Below are positions 16,634-24,200 of a stretch of 64,000 nt of DNA, piece by piece; within the stretch, counting starts at the first letter, position 1, and each line of letters opens with the position of its first letter. The stretch spans positions 987,141 to 1,051,140 of the forward strand of contig OX638324.1 in assembly GCA_951812825.1 (NCBI GenBank). Direction: 5' to 3'. Origin of the DNA: an uncultured Dehalococcoidia bacterium (lineage in GTDB: Bacteria > Chloroflexota > Dehalococcoidia > Lucifugimonadales > GCA-2712585). The notes below the pieces were generated by a model that did not search any database, was not told where the DNA came from, and worked only from the letters and a program-made list of their open reading frames with translations. The position numbers were made by a program, and so were the translations under genes.

Positions 16634-16792
16634 ATGGATTCAGTCGGAAGGCACCTAGCCACCTTGGCAGACCTGGAACGCATTAAGGGCCAACTGAAGG
16701 ATCACTCGAATGGTCAGTTTCGTTGGTTAGTCGGCTTGCTGGTTGTACTTGTTGTAGCAGCAATTGGCATTCTCTTGAGGACGATAGGCTAA
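16634..16792 (+). CDS. Small single-span membrane protein, unknown
   Basis: A 52-residue open frame (ATG at 16634, TAA at 16790-16792). It starts with a charged amphipathic stretch (MDSVGRHLATLADLERIKGQ) and ends in one hydrophobic segment of about 20 residues (WLVGLLVVLVVAAIGILL) and a short positive tail. I recognise no family. AAAGGATAGCG provides a possible ribosome binding site. Its place between the real glpX end and a diverged copy of that end suggests it arrived with the rearrangement there. Holin-like or toxin-like small proteins have this shape, but nothing in the sequence proves such a role. Confidence 0.5.
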   Translation: MDSVGRHLATLADLERIKGQLKDHSNGQFRWLVGLLVVLVVAAIGILLRTIG

Positions 16793-16796
16793 CTTA

Positions 16797-16852
16797 CTCC
16801 CTCCACGACTTCACGCGGCTGAACAAGGCGCTGTTCGGGGAGTAGGGGTTAG
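16797..16852 (+). pseudogene. Diverged duplicate of the glpX 3' tail
   Basis: This stretch would encode SLHDFTRLNKALFGE and a stop, matching the true glpX end SLHDFSRLNKVLYKE (16546-16590), and the identity continues through the TAGGGGTTAG after the stop. Only the last 15 or so codons are present, with no start. Confidence 0.85.
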
Positions 16853-16859
16853 TCGGTTG

Positions 16860-16913
16860 CTACGCCGCTTCCATGCTGAGGGTGTAGCGGCCCTGGCGAG
16901 CGGCGGACGTTAC
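16860..16913 (-). pseudogene. Diverged duplicate of the fba 3' tail
   Basis: Read leftwards it encodes VTSAARQGRYTLSMEAA and a stop, matching the real aldolase end VTAAARQGRYTPSMEAG (17583-17636). It lies seven bases from the glpX tail copy, so the two tails form what looks like an intact convergent glpX/fba junction of a second lineage. Confidence 0.85.
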
Positions 16914-16921
16914 TGTGGGTA

Positions 16922-17173
16922 TTAGAGATGTTTCTTGAAAGTGGCAAAGTCAATCTCCAAGGAACTTAGCATCCTGCTGAGAGCGACTCTGTGAATTTCT
17001 CTTTTGCCCATCACCAATGTGGTTGTGAGAGTTCTTCCGTCAGAAGAACGTCTTGAAATTCCCAGGTGAGATCCACCTCTCCGCCTGTGCTCCAAACAGC
17101 CTATTCTCTTCAAAACCGAGAGCAACCTTCTGCTGGACAATAGCGGCAAATTGCTCGCAGGTATTCTAGGCAT
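16922..17173 (-). CDS. hicA: HicA-type toxin (mRNA interferase)
   Basis: An 83-residue protein of the HicA/YcfA double-stranded RNA-binding-like fold. It has the helix RRLLSVLKRIGCLEHRRRGGSHL containing the conserved Gly-Ser-His in which the histidine is catalytic, followed by LTTTLVMGKREIHRVALSRML. HicA toxins cleave mRNA in the cytoplasm and are neutralised by HicB. The start overlaps the end of hicB by eight bases, so the antitoxin gene comes first. The stop lies nine bases from the fba tail remnant. Confidence 0.8.
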   Translation of the reverse strand: MPRIPASNLPLLSSRRLLSVLKRIGCLEHRRRGGSHLGISRRSSDGRTLTTTLVMGKREIHRVALSRMLSSLEIDFATFKKHL

Positions 17174-17462
17174 ATACGACTATGGGAGTCTCGGTCTTCT
17201 CTGAGACAGCGGCGGCAAATTCGACAGTATCATCGATTGCTGGAAGCATGACGATACCTTTTTCGCGGAAGACTCGCTCACGCTCGCCGATTTCGTCAAG
17301 TAAGGATAGGTGGACGTAGATGGCATCCTTTAGATTCTCGCAGACCTCTTCCAGAGAATCGCCTTGGGTGACGGTACCTAACTCAACGCAGTAGCCGACG
17401 TAGACCTCATCATGTTTCTCCACTTTCGTATTTAGCGTAAAGTGTCGCTTTGCTGGGGTCAT
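17166..17462 (-). CDS. hicB: HicB-type antitoxin
   Basis: A 98-residue HicB-like protein with the partial RNase H-like fold: YVGYCVELGTVTQGDSLEEVCENLKDAIYVHL is the family core. A longer C-terminal half may bind DNA or the toxin, although no clear helix-turn-helix is visible. GGAAGGAG lies six bases before the ATG at 17460-17462. It forms a two-gene unit with hicA, and a promoter is visible upstream. Confidence 0.83.
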   Translation of the reverse strand: MTPAKRHFTLNTKVEKHDEVYVGYCVELGTVTQGDSLEEVCENLKDAIYVHLSLLDEIGERERVFREKGIVMLPAIDDTVEFAAAVSEKTETPIVVYA

Positions 17463-17514
17463 GGCTTCTCCTTCCGGGTTTCTCCTGAGGCTGGCTTGCG
17501 AGCATATTTGCTAA

Positions 17515-17543
17515 ATGATAATACCAATCTGCACCGTTGACAA
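17515..17543 (-). promoter_or_regulatory. Probable promoter of hicBA
   Basis: TTGTCA (complement of 17538-17543) and TATCAT (complement of 17515-17520) are 17 bases apart and lie about 50 bases upstream of hicB. Confidence 0.55.
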
Positions 17544-17582
17544 GCACGTTGGGATGCACCAGCTATCCAATGAACCCACTCC

Positions 17583-18620
17583 CTACCCCGCCTCCATGCT
17601 GGGGGTGTAGCGGCCCTGCCTTGCGGCGGCGGTTACGCGGGCGCGGCGGTGGAAGACCCGCTGGACCTCCTCCCGGTTGGCGTTGTTGCCGGCCCAGGTG
17701 CGCAGGGGCGCGCCCTGCAGGCCCCGTCCGTAGGAGAAGCTGAGTTCCCACGGCGCGCCTTCGCGCTGGGCGTAGCGGTTGATGGCGTCCAGGTTCGTGG
17801 TCGCTTCGTCGTCGGCCTGGCCGCCGGAGAGGAAGACGATGCCCGGTACGGTCGCGGGCACCGCGCTCTTCAGACACGCAACCGTTTGTCGCGCGACCTC
17901 ACTTGCATCGGCGCGGACATCCGCCGAAGCTCCTGAGAGGACCATGTTCGTCTTCAGCAGGATACAGTCCAGCGCGACATTCTGCACCCTCAACTGGCGG
18001 AACATCTCTGTCAGCGCCGCCTCGGAGGCGTAGTAGCAGCGGTCGATGTCGTGGTCGCCGTCCATGAGGACTTCCGGCTCCACCATGGGCACGAGACCTG
18101 CTTCCTGGCTGAGCGCGGCAAAGCGGGCCAGGGCGTGGGCGTTCACGTCCAGGCAGTAGGGGGTGGGCATATGCGGCCCGATGGCGATGACCGCGCGCCA
18201 CTTGGTAAACCGGGCCCCCAACTCCACGTACTCCGCCAGCCGCTCGCGCAGTCCGTCCAGTCCCTCGGTGACGGTCTCACCAGGGCTGCCCGCCAGGTCT
18301 TTCGCCCCCATGTCCACCTTGATGCCCGGCATCATGCCGGCGTCCGTCAGGACCTTTACCAGGGAAGCACCGTCGTCGCTGTGCTGTCGGATGGTCTCGT
18401 CATAGAGGATGACGCCGCTGATGAACTCGGAAGCCCCCGACGTCCGAAACAGCATCTCCCGGTAGTCACGGCGGTTAGTCTCCGTGCTCTCAACGCCGAT
18501 GCTGTCGAACCTGCGCTTGATGGTGCCGGTGCTTTCGTCGGCGGCGAGAATGCCTTTGCCCGGAGCGACCAGCGCTTTTGCAGTGTCAGAAAGCGTCTCA
18601 ATGCTTGCAGTTGTCGTCAT
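17583..18620 (-). CDS. fba: Class I fructose-bisphosphate aldolase
   Basis: A 345-residue Schiff-base aldolase of the animal/plant type, cleaving fructose-1,6-bisphosphate or forming it from triose phosphates. The N-terminal GKGILAADESTGTIKRRF, the EPEVLMDGDH segment, and CILLKTNMVL with the catalytic lysine are all present. So is GIVFLSGGQADDEA, which binds phosphate, and a C-terminal tail ending RQGRYTPSMEAG. The reading frame is open 17 codons further upstream, but ATG at 18618-18620 has GGGGA seven bases before it. It lies 51 bases behind the deacetylase gene, with its own promoter between. Confidence 0.95.
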   Translation of the reverse strand: MTTTASIETLSDTAKALVAPGKGILAADESTGTIKRRFDSIGVESTETNRRDYREMLFRTSGASEFISGVILYDETIRQHSDDGASLVKVLTDAGMMPGIKVDMGAKDLAGSPGETVTEGLDGLRERLAEYVELGARFTKWRAVIAIGPHMPTPYCLDVNAHALARFAALSQEAGLVPMVEPEVLMDGDHDIDRCYYASEAALTEMFRQLRVQNVALDCILLKTNMVLSGASADVRADASEVARQTVACLKSAVPATVPGIVFLSGGQADDEATTNLDAINRYAQREGAPWELSFSYGRGLQGAPLRTWAGNNANREEVQRVFHRRARVTAAARQGRYTPSMEAG

Positions 18621-18642
18621 TCTTTTTTCCCCTTGTTCAACG

Positions 18643-18671
18643 ATTGTATCTAGTTGGAGCGAACCGTCCAA
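18643..18671 (-). promoter_or_regulatory. Probable promoter of fba
   Basis: TTGGAC (complement of 18666-18671) and TACAAT (complement of 18643-18648) are separated by 17 bases, just after the stop of the deacetylase gene. Transcription would start about 15 bases before the fba start codon. Confidence 0.55.
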
Positions 18672-19565
18672 TTATGTAGTTGGCTTTTGCCTCGGATGCC
18701 GGGCGGCGAAGTCCTTCGCCATCTCCTCGAAGGTTACGAAGCTCACGCCGGGGTGGCCCATGATGTAGGAAGTCAGCCGCTCCAGCATGAGGATCACCTG
18801 GGGGCGGCCCGCCACGTCCGGGTGGATGGTGATGGGAAACACGGCTTCGTCGTACTCCCGGTAAACGTAGTCGAACTGGTCCCGCCACAGCTCCTCGATA
18901 TCGCGGGGGTTCACAAAGCCGTGGCTGTTGGGCGACGCCTTGATGAACATCATGGGCGGCAGGTCGTCCAGATACCAGCTGGCGGGGATCTCTATCAGGT
19001 CCGTCTCCTCGCCCCGCTCCAGTCGGGACATCCACGTATCGGCGGGCTTCGAGAAGTCGATCTTCGTCCACCTGTCGCCCACCCGCACATAGTAGCACTC
19101 GAAGTCCCGGTGCATCAGGCTGTTGTCGTACATGATCCCGTGCTTGAGCAGCAGTTCCGCCGTCGCGTGGCTGAACTCCCACCAGGGCGCGACGTAGCCG
19201 GCGGGTTTTCTGCCCCAATAGTCTTCAACCAGATCGATGCACCGAACCAGCACCGCCTCCTCCTGCTCCCGTGTCATGGCGATGGGGTTTTCGTGGCAGT
19301 AGCCGTGGATGCCGATTTCGTGGCCCGCCTCGGCCACCATGCGGGTTTCATTGGGAAAGGACTCAATGGAGTGGCCGGGGATGAACCAGGAGGTCTTGAT
19401 GCCAAGCTTATCGAAGAGCTTGAGCAGGCGTGGTGTGCCCACTTCACCTGCAAAGATGCCCCTGGAGATGTCCCCCGGCGAGTCCTCTCCGCCGTAGGAA
19501 CCCAGCCACCCCGCCACAGCGTCCACATGGACGCCGTAGGCGCACAGAATCCGCTTTTCAGCCAT
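18672..19565 (-). CDS. Polysaccharide deacetylase-family (NodB-like) protein
   Basis: A 297-residue TIM-barrel-like carbohydrate esterase 4 relative. Motifs include [32 protein letters not shown] (the zinc-binding His pair), and a conserved HPDVAGRP near the C-terminus. No signal peptide is visible, so it is probably cytoplasmic, as for the PuuE-like and imidase-like branch rather than for wall deacetylases. The start is ATG at 19563-19565, with GAGGGGG upstream; a longer frame has no such site. It is divergent from an amidohydrolase gene 160 bases away, which hints at a shared catabolic pathway (inference). Confidence 0.8.
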   Translation of the reverse strand: MAEKRILCAYGVHVDAVAGWLGSYGGEDSPGDISRGIFAGEVGTPRLLKLFDKLGIKTSWFIPGHSIESFPNETRMVAEAGHEIGIHGYCHENPIAMTREQEEAVLVRCIDLVEDYWGRKPAGYVAPWWEFSHATAELLLKHGIMYDNSLMHRDFECYYVRVGDRWTKIDFSKPADTWMSRLERGEETDLIEIPASWYLDDLPPMMFIKASPNSHGFVNPRDIEELWRDQFDYVYREYDEAVFPITIHPDVAGRPQVILMLERLTSYIMGHPGVSFVTFEEMAKDFAARHPRQKPTT

Positions 19566-19665
19566 TCTATTCCCCCTCGCAATAGGGATTTTCATCCATT
19601 ATCCTGATGGCGCTAGCATAGCACCAGGCCAGGGCGGGGACAACCGGAACTTCCCCATTCTCCCC

Positions 19666-19694
19666 TTGACTGTTTTTCGCCCCGTTGGTACAAA
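19666..19694 (+). promoter_or_regulatory. Probable promoter of the amidohydrolase gene
   Basis: TTGACT (19666-19671) and TACAAA (19689-19694) are 17 bases apart, about 30 bases upstream of the start codon, with AAGGAGG just before it. Confidence 0.5.
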
Positions 19695-19725
19695 TGCATC
19701 ATCTACTTCCCGCAAGGAGGCTCCC

Positions 19726-20880
19726 ATGTACGAAGGATTCCGAGTCATCGACGCTGACGGTCATTTCTACGAGCCGAGAAATATCTGGGACCGGTACGTG
19801 GAGCCCGAATTCCATGACCGCCGCCCCAGGGTCCGCGAGATCTTTGGTCGCTCCCGCATGGACTTCGAGGTGGACGGCGTTTTCTTCAAGCAGTCCAAGA
19901 TTACCTCCGCCACCACCAAGCGCTACGCCAACCAGGAGGCCAAGTACGGCGACGCCTACCGCTCCTGGTGGAGCTGCGAAAGCCGCATCAACGACATGGA
20001 CAAGTACGGCTGGGACATCCAGGTCTGCCTGCCCACTGCCGGCCACGTGGGGGCGCAGATGTCCCGCACCGATGTCAAGCTGGGGGCCGCCGTGGTGCGG
20101 GCGTACAACAACTGGGCACGGGACTACTGCGGCGAAGCGCCCGACCGGGTGAAGTTCGTCTCCGTCGTGCCGGGCGGGAACGCAGCTGAGGTGGCCGTGG
20201 AAGCCCGCCGCTCCGTGGCAGAACTCGGGGCGGTTTCCTTCATCATGTCCACCCCCGCCGTCGGCCACTGGTGGCACACACCGGAGTTCGACCCGGTTTG
20301 GGAGGTTGCTACGGAGTTGGACGTGCCCCTATCCCTGCACGGCAACGAGACCAAGACGGGCGAACCGGCAACCTACGACCGGTACAATGGCATGGGCGGC
20401 CCCTTCGAGGCAATTCATCACGCCATCAACTTCCCCATGGAGAACATGATCGGCGTGGCCCACTTCATGCTCTCCGGCATCCTGGACCGCTACCCCAAGA
20501 TGAAGCTGTCCATCCTGGAGGCCAATTGCGGCTGGCTTCCCTTCTGGCTGAGCCGCCTGGAGAACTGCAGCGACGGTCGGCAGGCCGTGACTTTCGACGC
20601 CGAGCCGCTGGGGGCGACGCCCTACGAGTACTTCGACAGGCAGTGCTTCATCGCCTGCGACGCCGACGAGCCCGGCATAAAATTCTGCATCGAGCACGTG
20701 GGGGACGAGAACATCGTGTTCAACACGGACTACCCCCACGCCGACGCCCCCGACCCGTGGGAGCCGGTGCCGAACATGATGGCCCAGCCCATCTCCGACG
20801 AGTCGAAGCGGAAGATCATGTGGGACAACTCCATCCGTCTCTACGGCCCCCGCCTGCTGGAGGGGTTCAACGGGGGGTAG
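19726..20880 (+). CDS. Amidohydrolase family 2 (COG2159-type) metal-dependent hydrolase
   Basis: A 384-residue protein of the aminocarboxymuconate-semialdehyde-decarboxylase-like superfamily. It begins with VIDADGHFYEP, where the usual HxH is replaced by a Asp-x-x-His form common in this subgroup. It continues with DVPLSLHGNET (metal-ligand His) and the late NTDYPHADAPDPW (catalytic Asp). These enzymes decarboxylate or hydrolyse aromatic-derived acids. The substrate cannot be told. AAGGAGG lies five bases before the ATG. A paralogue sits at 28035-29213. A strong terminator follows. Confidence 0.85.
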   Translation: MYEGFRVIDADGHFYEPRNIWDRYVEPEFHDRRPRVREIFGRSRMDFEVDGVFFKQSKITSATTKRYANQEAKYGDAYRSWWSCESRINDMDKYGWDIQVCLPTAGHVGAQMSRTDVKLGAAVVRAYNNWARDYCGEAPDRVKFVSVVPGGNAAEVAVEARRSVAELGAVSFIMSTPAVGHWWHTPEFDPVWEVATELDVPLSLHGNETKTGEPATYDRYNGMGGPFEAIHHAINFPMENMIGVAHFMLSGILDRYPKMKLSILEANCGWLPFWLSRLENCSDGRQAVTFDAEPLGATPYEYFDRQCFIACDADEPGIKFCIEHVGDENIVFNTDYPHADAPDPWEPVPNMMAQPISDESKRKIMWDNSIRLYGPRLLEGFNGG

Positions 20881-20912
20881 GCTTCCATCAGACGCCGATA
20901 GCCGATAATTTT

Positions 20913-20946
20913 AGGGGCGGTTAGAGAACCGCCCCTACCCTTTTTT
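20913..20946. terminator. Strong intrinsic terminator between convergent genes
   Basis: A 10-bp stem AGGGGCGGTT/AACCGCCCCT (20913-20922 with 20927-20936) with loop AGAG is followed by ACCCTTTTTT. It ends the amidohydrolase transcript and may also serve the convergent lipoprotein gene. The stem closely resembles the terminator at 51300-51331. Confidence 0.85.
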
Positions 20947-20962
20947 GTTTAGGCGCAAACCC

Positions 20963-21919
20963 CTACCCCAGCACGTCCACCAACGCCGCTTCCAGCTCTT
21001 CGGCGGTGGAGTACGCCTCGAATCTGGCCGTAACCACACCCTCGGCGTTCACCACAAACACCCAGGACTCGTTGGACCACTCCGGTACGCTTGTCAGCCC
21101 CCACTCGTCCATGATGGGCGAAGTGCGGGCGCGGCTAAGATCCCCCTCAACCTCGTGGGGGTTCTCGTAGACCTCAACGTGGATGAAGCTGGCCCGGCCG
21201 TCGTACTTCTGACGCACCTGGCTGACCGTCTCCACCTGGGGGCCGCAGGTGGCCGAGGTGCAGAAGGAGGGCGTGGCGAAGACCACCATGGTCGGGCGGC
21301 CCTGCCCCAGGGCGTCGACGATGCTGGTGACGTACAGTTCCCGGTCCGGCTCATGGGCAGAGGACAGCTGCTCCAGCGGAGCCCCGTCGCTAACCGTCCT
21401 GTGCATGCTGGCCGGGGCTTGTTGACCGATGTCCACCACGCTGAACCCGTCCGTAACTTCCACCTCCATAATCGCCTTGCGAGGCATCCCCTCTTCTTCC
21501 CCGCCTATCTCCAGCCTCCACGCGCCTGCCCGGTCGAATGACAGGTCCGTAACGTAGCTGCCCCGGGTGCCGTAGGGCCAGAGATTGAACCCCGCCTTGA
21601 GCGTCTGGTGGGGGCCGTCGACGGAGCCATCTTCGCTGACGAAGAAGGTGGACACCTCCACCTGGGGCACGGTGACCAGGGCGCGGGCGCCGGTGAGCAG
21701 AAAGGCAACTCGCTGGTTGCCCGGACGCAACACGGTGGTGCCCAGAATGCCCTCCCAGTCCGTCTCCACTTCGGGGGCAGGCACGGTTGCGGATGGCGCT
21801 GCTTCAGGCGTTGCAGGCTGCGCGACGGTGGTGGCGGGCGGGGGGTTGTCGGAGCCACAGGCCGCCAGGAAGACAACAGCGACCGACAAGGCGAATATCA
21901 AAATTGCTGCGAACTTCAT
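20963..21919 (-). CDS. Lipoprotein with C-terminal thioredoxin-like domain
   Basis: A 318-residue exported protein. The signal peptide MKFAAILIFALSVAVV ends at FLAAC (Cys21), followed by a short Pro/Ala/Thr linker. Residues 60-180 form an all-beta region (PGNQRVAFLLTG, GAWRLEIGGEEEG). The second half, from about residue 200, looks thioredoxin-like: PTMVVFATPSFCTSATCGPQVETV with a Cys-x4-Cys pair where SCO/TlpA proteins have CxxxC, then FIHVEVYENPHEV. A role in extracytoplasmic redox or metal insertion is possible but not shown. A TTG start 12 codons upstream was rejected in favour of the ATG that gives a clean signal peptide. Confidence 0.75.
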   Translation of the reverse strand: MKFAAILIFALSVAVVFLAACGSDNPPPATTVAQPATPEAAPSATVPAPEVETDWEGILGTTVLRPGNQRVAFLLTGARALVTVPQVEVSTFFVSEDGSVDGPHQTLKAGFNLWPYGTRGSYVTDLSFDRAGAWRLEIGGEEEGMPRKAIMEVEVTDGFSVVDIGQQAPASMHRTVSDGAPLEQLSSAHEPDRELYVTSIVDALGQGRPTMVVFATPSFCTSATCGPQVETVSQVRQKYDGRASFIHVEVYENPHEVEGDLSRARTSPIMDEWGLTSVPEWSNESWVFVVNAEGVVTARFEAYSTAEELEAALVDVLG

Positions 21920-22089
21920 GCTTAGGTTACGCAAGACCCACGCCGAGGGATTCAAATTTCATGCCTCTATTCTACAGTAGCAGCGGCCCTGAAGGATTCC
22001 CTTCCTTCTCGGCGATCTTTCGACGACCATAGTGGCTGAGTGACATCTTTTGATTGCCGAGATATCCTTCCTCTGCTATCATCCTTCGA

Positions 22090-22263
22090 CAAACTCATGA
22101 TAGTTAAGAAGCAGCAGACAAACTCGCCCCAAAACCGGACTCGTTTGCCCAACTTTTTTGAAACGAGTCTCCACGCCTGAAACGAATATTTCCAGGCACG
22201 AAATCACTCCGACTCGTTTACGAAAACGAGTCGTTCTCACGCCTGAGACGCCAAAAACGAGTC
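22090..22263. repeat. Array of AACGAGTC motifs in both orientations
   Basis: The octamer AACGAGTC occurs at 22162, 22225 and 22256, and its complement GACTCGTT at 22138 and 22211. The copies at 22211-22219 and 22224-22232 face each other as a palindrome around ACGAA. A second motif, CACGCCTGAnACG, occurs at 22172-22184 and 22238-22250. The array is flanked by two GACAAACTCATnATnGTT segments (near 22088 and 22287). This is the pattern of a multi-site operator or a repeat scar. Confidence 0.65.
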
Positions 22264-22284
22264 CCTACTCAACCCCCATTCATA

Positions 22285-22314
22285 TTGACAAACTCATCAT
22301 CGTTTATGTTAAAT
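22285..22314 (+). promoter_or_regulatory. Possible promoter of the leu operon
   Basis: A perfect TTGACA (22285-22290) is followed after 18 bases by TTAAAT (22309-22314). The predicted transcript would have a leader of about 235 nucleotides before leuA. Confidence 0.4.
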
Positions 22315-22493
22315 GCTTTCAGGCGAAGACCCACGTCTTGATAACACAAGAGAGTGGCGACCTGTTAGAATAGATCGCTACACGAGAATCCAATTTGGAG
22401 AAGCGATAAGGTCATGGAGGCAAAGCGCGTAGACCGCCGGAACGCTGGGGTGTTGGCAGGGCTCCAGTGGGCGATCTGCGTTCCCCTTACGTA

Positions 22494-22537
22494 GCCTTTG
22501 GCAGTCCGACCCCAACCCAGTACCCCACACCAAAGGC
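22494..22537 (+). promoter_or_regulatory. Leader stem before leuA
   Basis: GCCTTTGG (22494-22501) pairs with CCAAAGGC (22530-22537) across a 28-base C-rich loop, and the GAGGAGG ribosome binding site of leuA follows. It could occlude or expose initiation. No T-rich tract follows, so it is not a terminator. Confidence 0.3.
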
Positions 22538-22557
22538 AGTAAGAGGAGGAACCCCAA

Positions 22558-24117
22558 ATGGCTCACGAACAGGTCAAAATTTTTGACACAACCCTCCGCG
22601 ACGGCGAACAGGCCGCCGGCGCGGGAATGACCACCCCGGAAAAGCTGGAAATCGCCCGGCAGCTTGACCGCCTCGGCGTTGACGTCATCGAGGCGGGATT
22701 CGCCGCCAGCTCCCCCGGCGACTTCGAAGCCGTCGCCACCGTCGCCAGGGAGATTCGGCGGCCTATCATCGCATCCCTCGCCCGCGCCCACCCCAACGAC
22801 GTAGACCAGGCTTGGGGCGCCCTGAAGGGCGCGGGCCAGCCCCGTATCCACGTTTTTCTGTCGAGCTCGGACATCCACCTGATGCACCAGCTTCGGAAGA
22901 ACCGTGAGGAAGTGATGGACATGGCGGTGAGCATGGTCGCCAGGGCCAAGGGTTACTGCGAGGACGTGGAGTTTTCCGCCATGGACGCTTCCCGCACGGA
23001 GCCCGAGTACCTCTACACCATGCTGAGGGCAGTCATCGACGCCGGCGCTACGACCATTAACATCCCCGACACCGTCGGCTATTCCATACCGGAAGAGTTC
23101 GCCCAGCTGCTGATGGACATTCAGGAGAACGTGCCCAATATCCACAAGGCCGTTCTCAGCGTCCATTGCCACAACGACCTTGGCCTCGGCGTGGCCAACA
23201 GCATGGCCGCCATACAGGTCGGCGCCCGCCAGGTGGAGGGCTGCATCAACGGTCTCGGCGAGCGAGCGGGCAACGCCGCCCTCGAAGAGATAATCATGAG
23301 CATCGAGACCCGCAAGGACTTCCTTGGCGTCACCACCAACGTGGACACCACCCAGATATACCGCACCAGCCGGCTGGTCAGCGACGTTACCGGCTTCCCC
23401 ATCCAGCCCAACAAGGCGGTGGTGGGCCTGAACGCTTTCCGACACGCCTCCGGCATCCACCAGGACGGCATTCTGAAGGAACGCTCCACCTATGAAGTCA
23501 TGGACCCCGCGTCCATCGGCTGGCCCGGGACCACCCTGGTTCTCGGCAAGCTCAGCGGGCGCGCCGGTCTTCGCTCCCGGCTGGAAGAGCTGGGATACCA
23601 GCTGGACGCCGACGAACTGGCCCAGGCCTTCGAGGGCTTCAAGCTGCTCGCCGATAAGAAGCGGGAGATTACCGATCCTGACCTGGAGGCGCTGATGTCC
23701 GACCAGCGCAGGGCCGTCAGCGAGAACACCAGCTTCACCATGGAGCACATCCAGGTGTCCTGCGGCGACCACGAAATCCCCACCGCCACGGTCAAGCTAA
23801 CCGGCCCGGACGGCTTCACCACAACGGACGCCGCCACCGGCACGGGCCCCGTGGACGCCATTTACAAGGCCATCAACCGCATTGTGCAGGTGCCCAACAC
23901 CCTTGCGGAATTCACCGTCAATTCCATCACCGAGGGCATCGATGCCATCGGTCAGGTGACCATTCGCATCCAGAAGGACGAAGGGGTATACGTGGGCAGG
24001 GGCTCGGATACGGACATCCTCGTAGCCAGCGCCAAGGCCTACCTGAACGCCCTCAACCGCCTGTTGGCAATGGAAGAGGCGAAGAAGGAGTCCGCCGCCG
24101 GGGTCCCCAATCCCTAA
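22558..24117 (+). CDS. leuA: 2-isopropylmalate synthase
   Basis: A 519-residue enzyme condensing acetyl-CoA with 2-oxoisovalerate, the first committed step to leucine. The catalytic TIM barrel carries FDTTLRDGEQAAGAGMT at the N-terminus, the metal-binding HCHNDLGLGVANS, and INGLGERAGNAALEE. A linker leads to the C-terminal leucine-binding regulatory domain (from about residue 385, with GPDGFTTTDAATGTGPVDA). The regulatory domain makes leucine feedback likely. GAGGAGG lies seven bases before the ATG. It leads the order leuA-leuC-leuD-leuB-HAD. Confidence 0.96.
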   Translation: MAHEQVKIFDTTLRDGEQAAGAGMTTPEKLEIARQLDRLGVDVIEAGFAASSPGDFEAVATVAREIRRPIIASLARAHPNDVDQAWGALKGAGQPRIHVFLSSSDIHLMHQLRKNREEVMDMAVSMVARAKGYCEDVEFSAMDASRTEPEYLYTMLRAVIDAGATTINIPDTVGYSIPEEFAQLLMDIQENVPNIHKAVLSVHCHNDLGLGVANSMAAIQVGARQVEGCINGLGERAGNAALEEIIMSIETRKDFLGVTTNVDTTQIYRTSRLVSDVTGFPIQPNKAVVGLNAFRHASGIHQDGILKERSTYEVMDPASIGWPGTTLVLGKLSGRAGLRSRLEELGYQLDADELAQAFEGFKLLADKKREITDPDLEALMSDQRRAVSENTSFTMEHIQVSCGDHEIPTATVKLTGPDGFTTTDAATGTGPVDAIYKAINRIVQVPNTLAEFTVNSITEGIDAIGQVTIRIQKDEGVYVGRGSDTDILVASAKAYLNALNRLLAMEEAKKESAAGVPNP

Positions 24118-24200
24118 GACCCCGGCCCGGGGCCGTTCGTCGCTCCAACGGTTCCCAGCAGGATTACGGATACTCCATTTGATGGCTTGTAAGGTGTGTA

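Larger units (their letters stand above)
21980..22557. other. Long intergenic region upstream of leuA
   Basis: The stretch between the divergent lipoprotein gene and leuA holds a cluster of short repeats (22085-22290), a candidate promoter, and a candidate leader hairpin before leuA. A 71-codon frame at 22158-22373 crosses the repeats and is not thought to be real. Confidence 0.6.

Noticed and set aside
22158..22373. 71-codon frame across the octamer array
   Set aside because: It consists mostly of repeat sequence, with no recognisable protein features.
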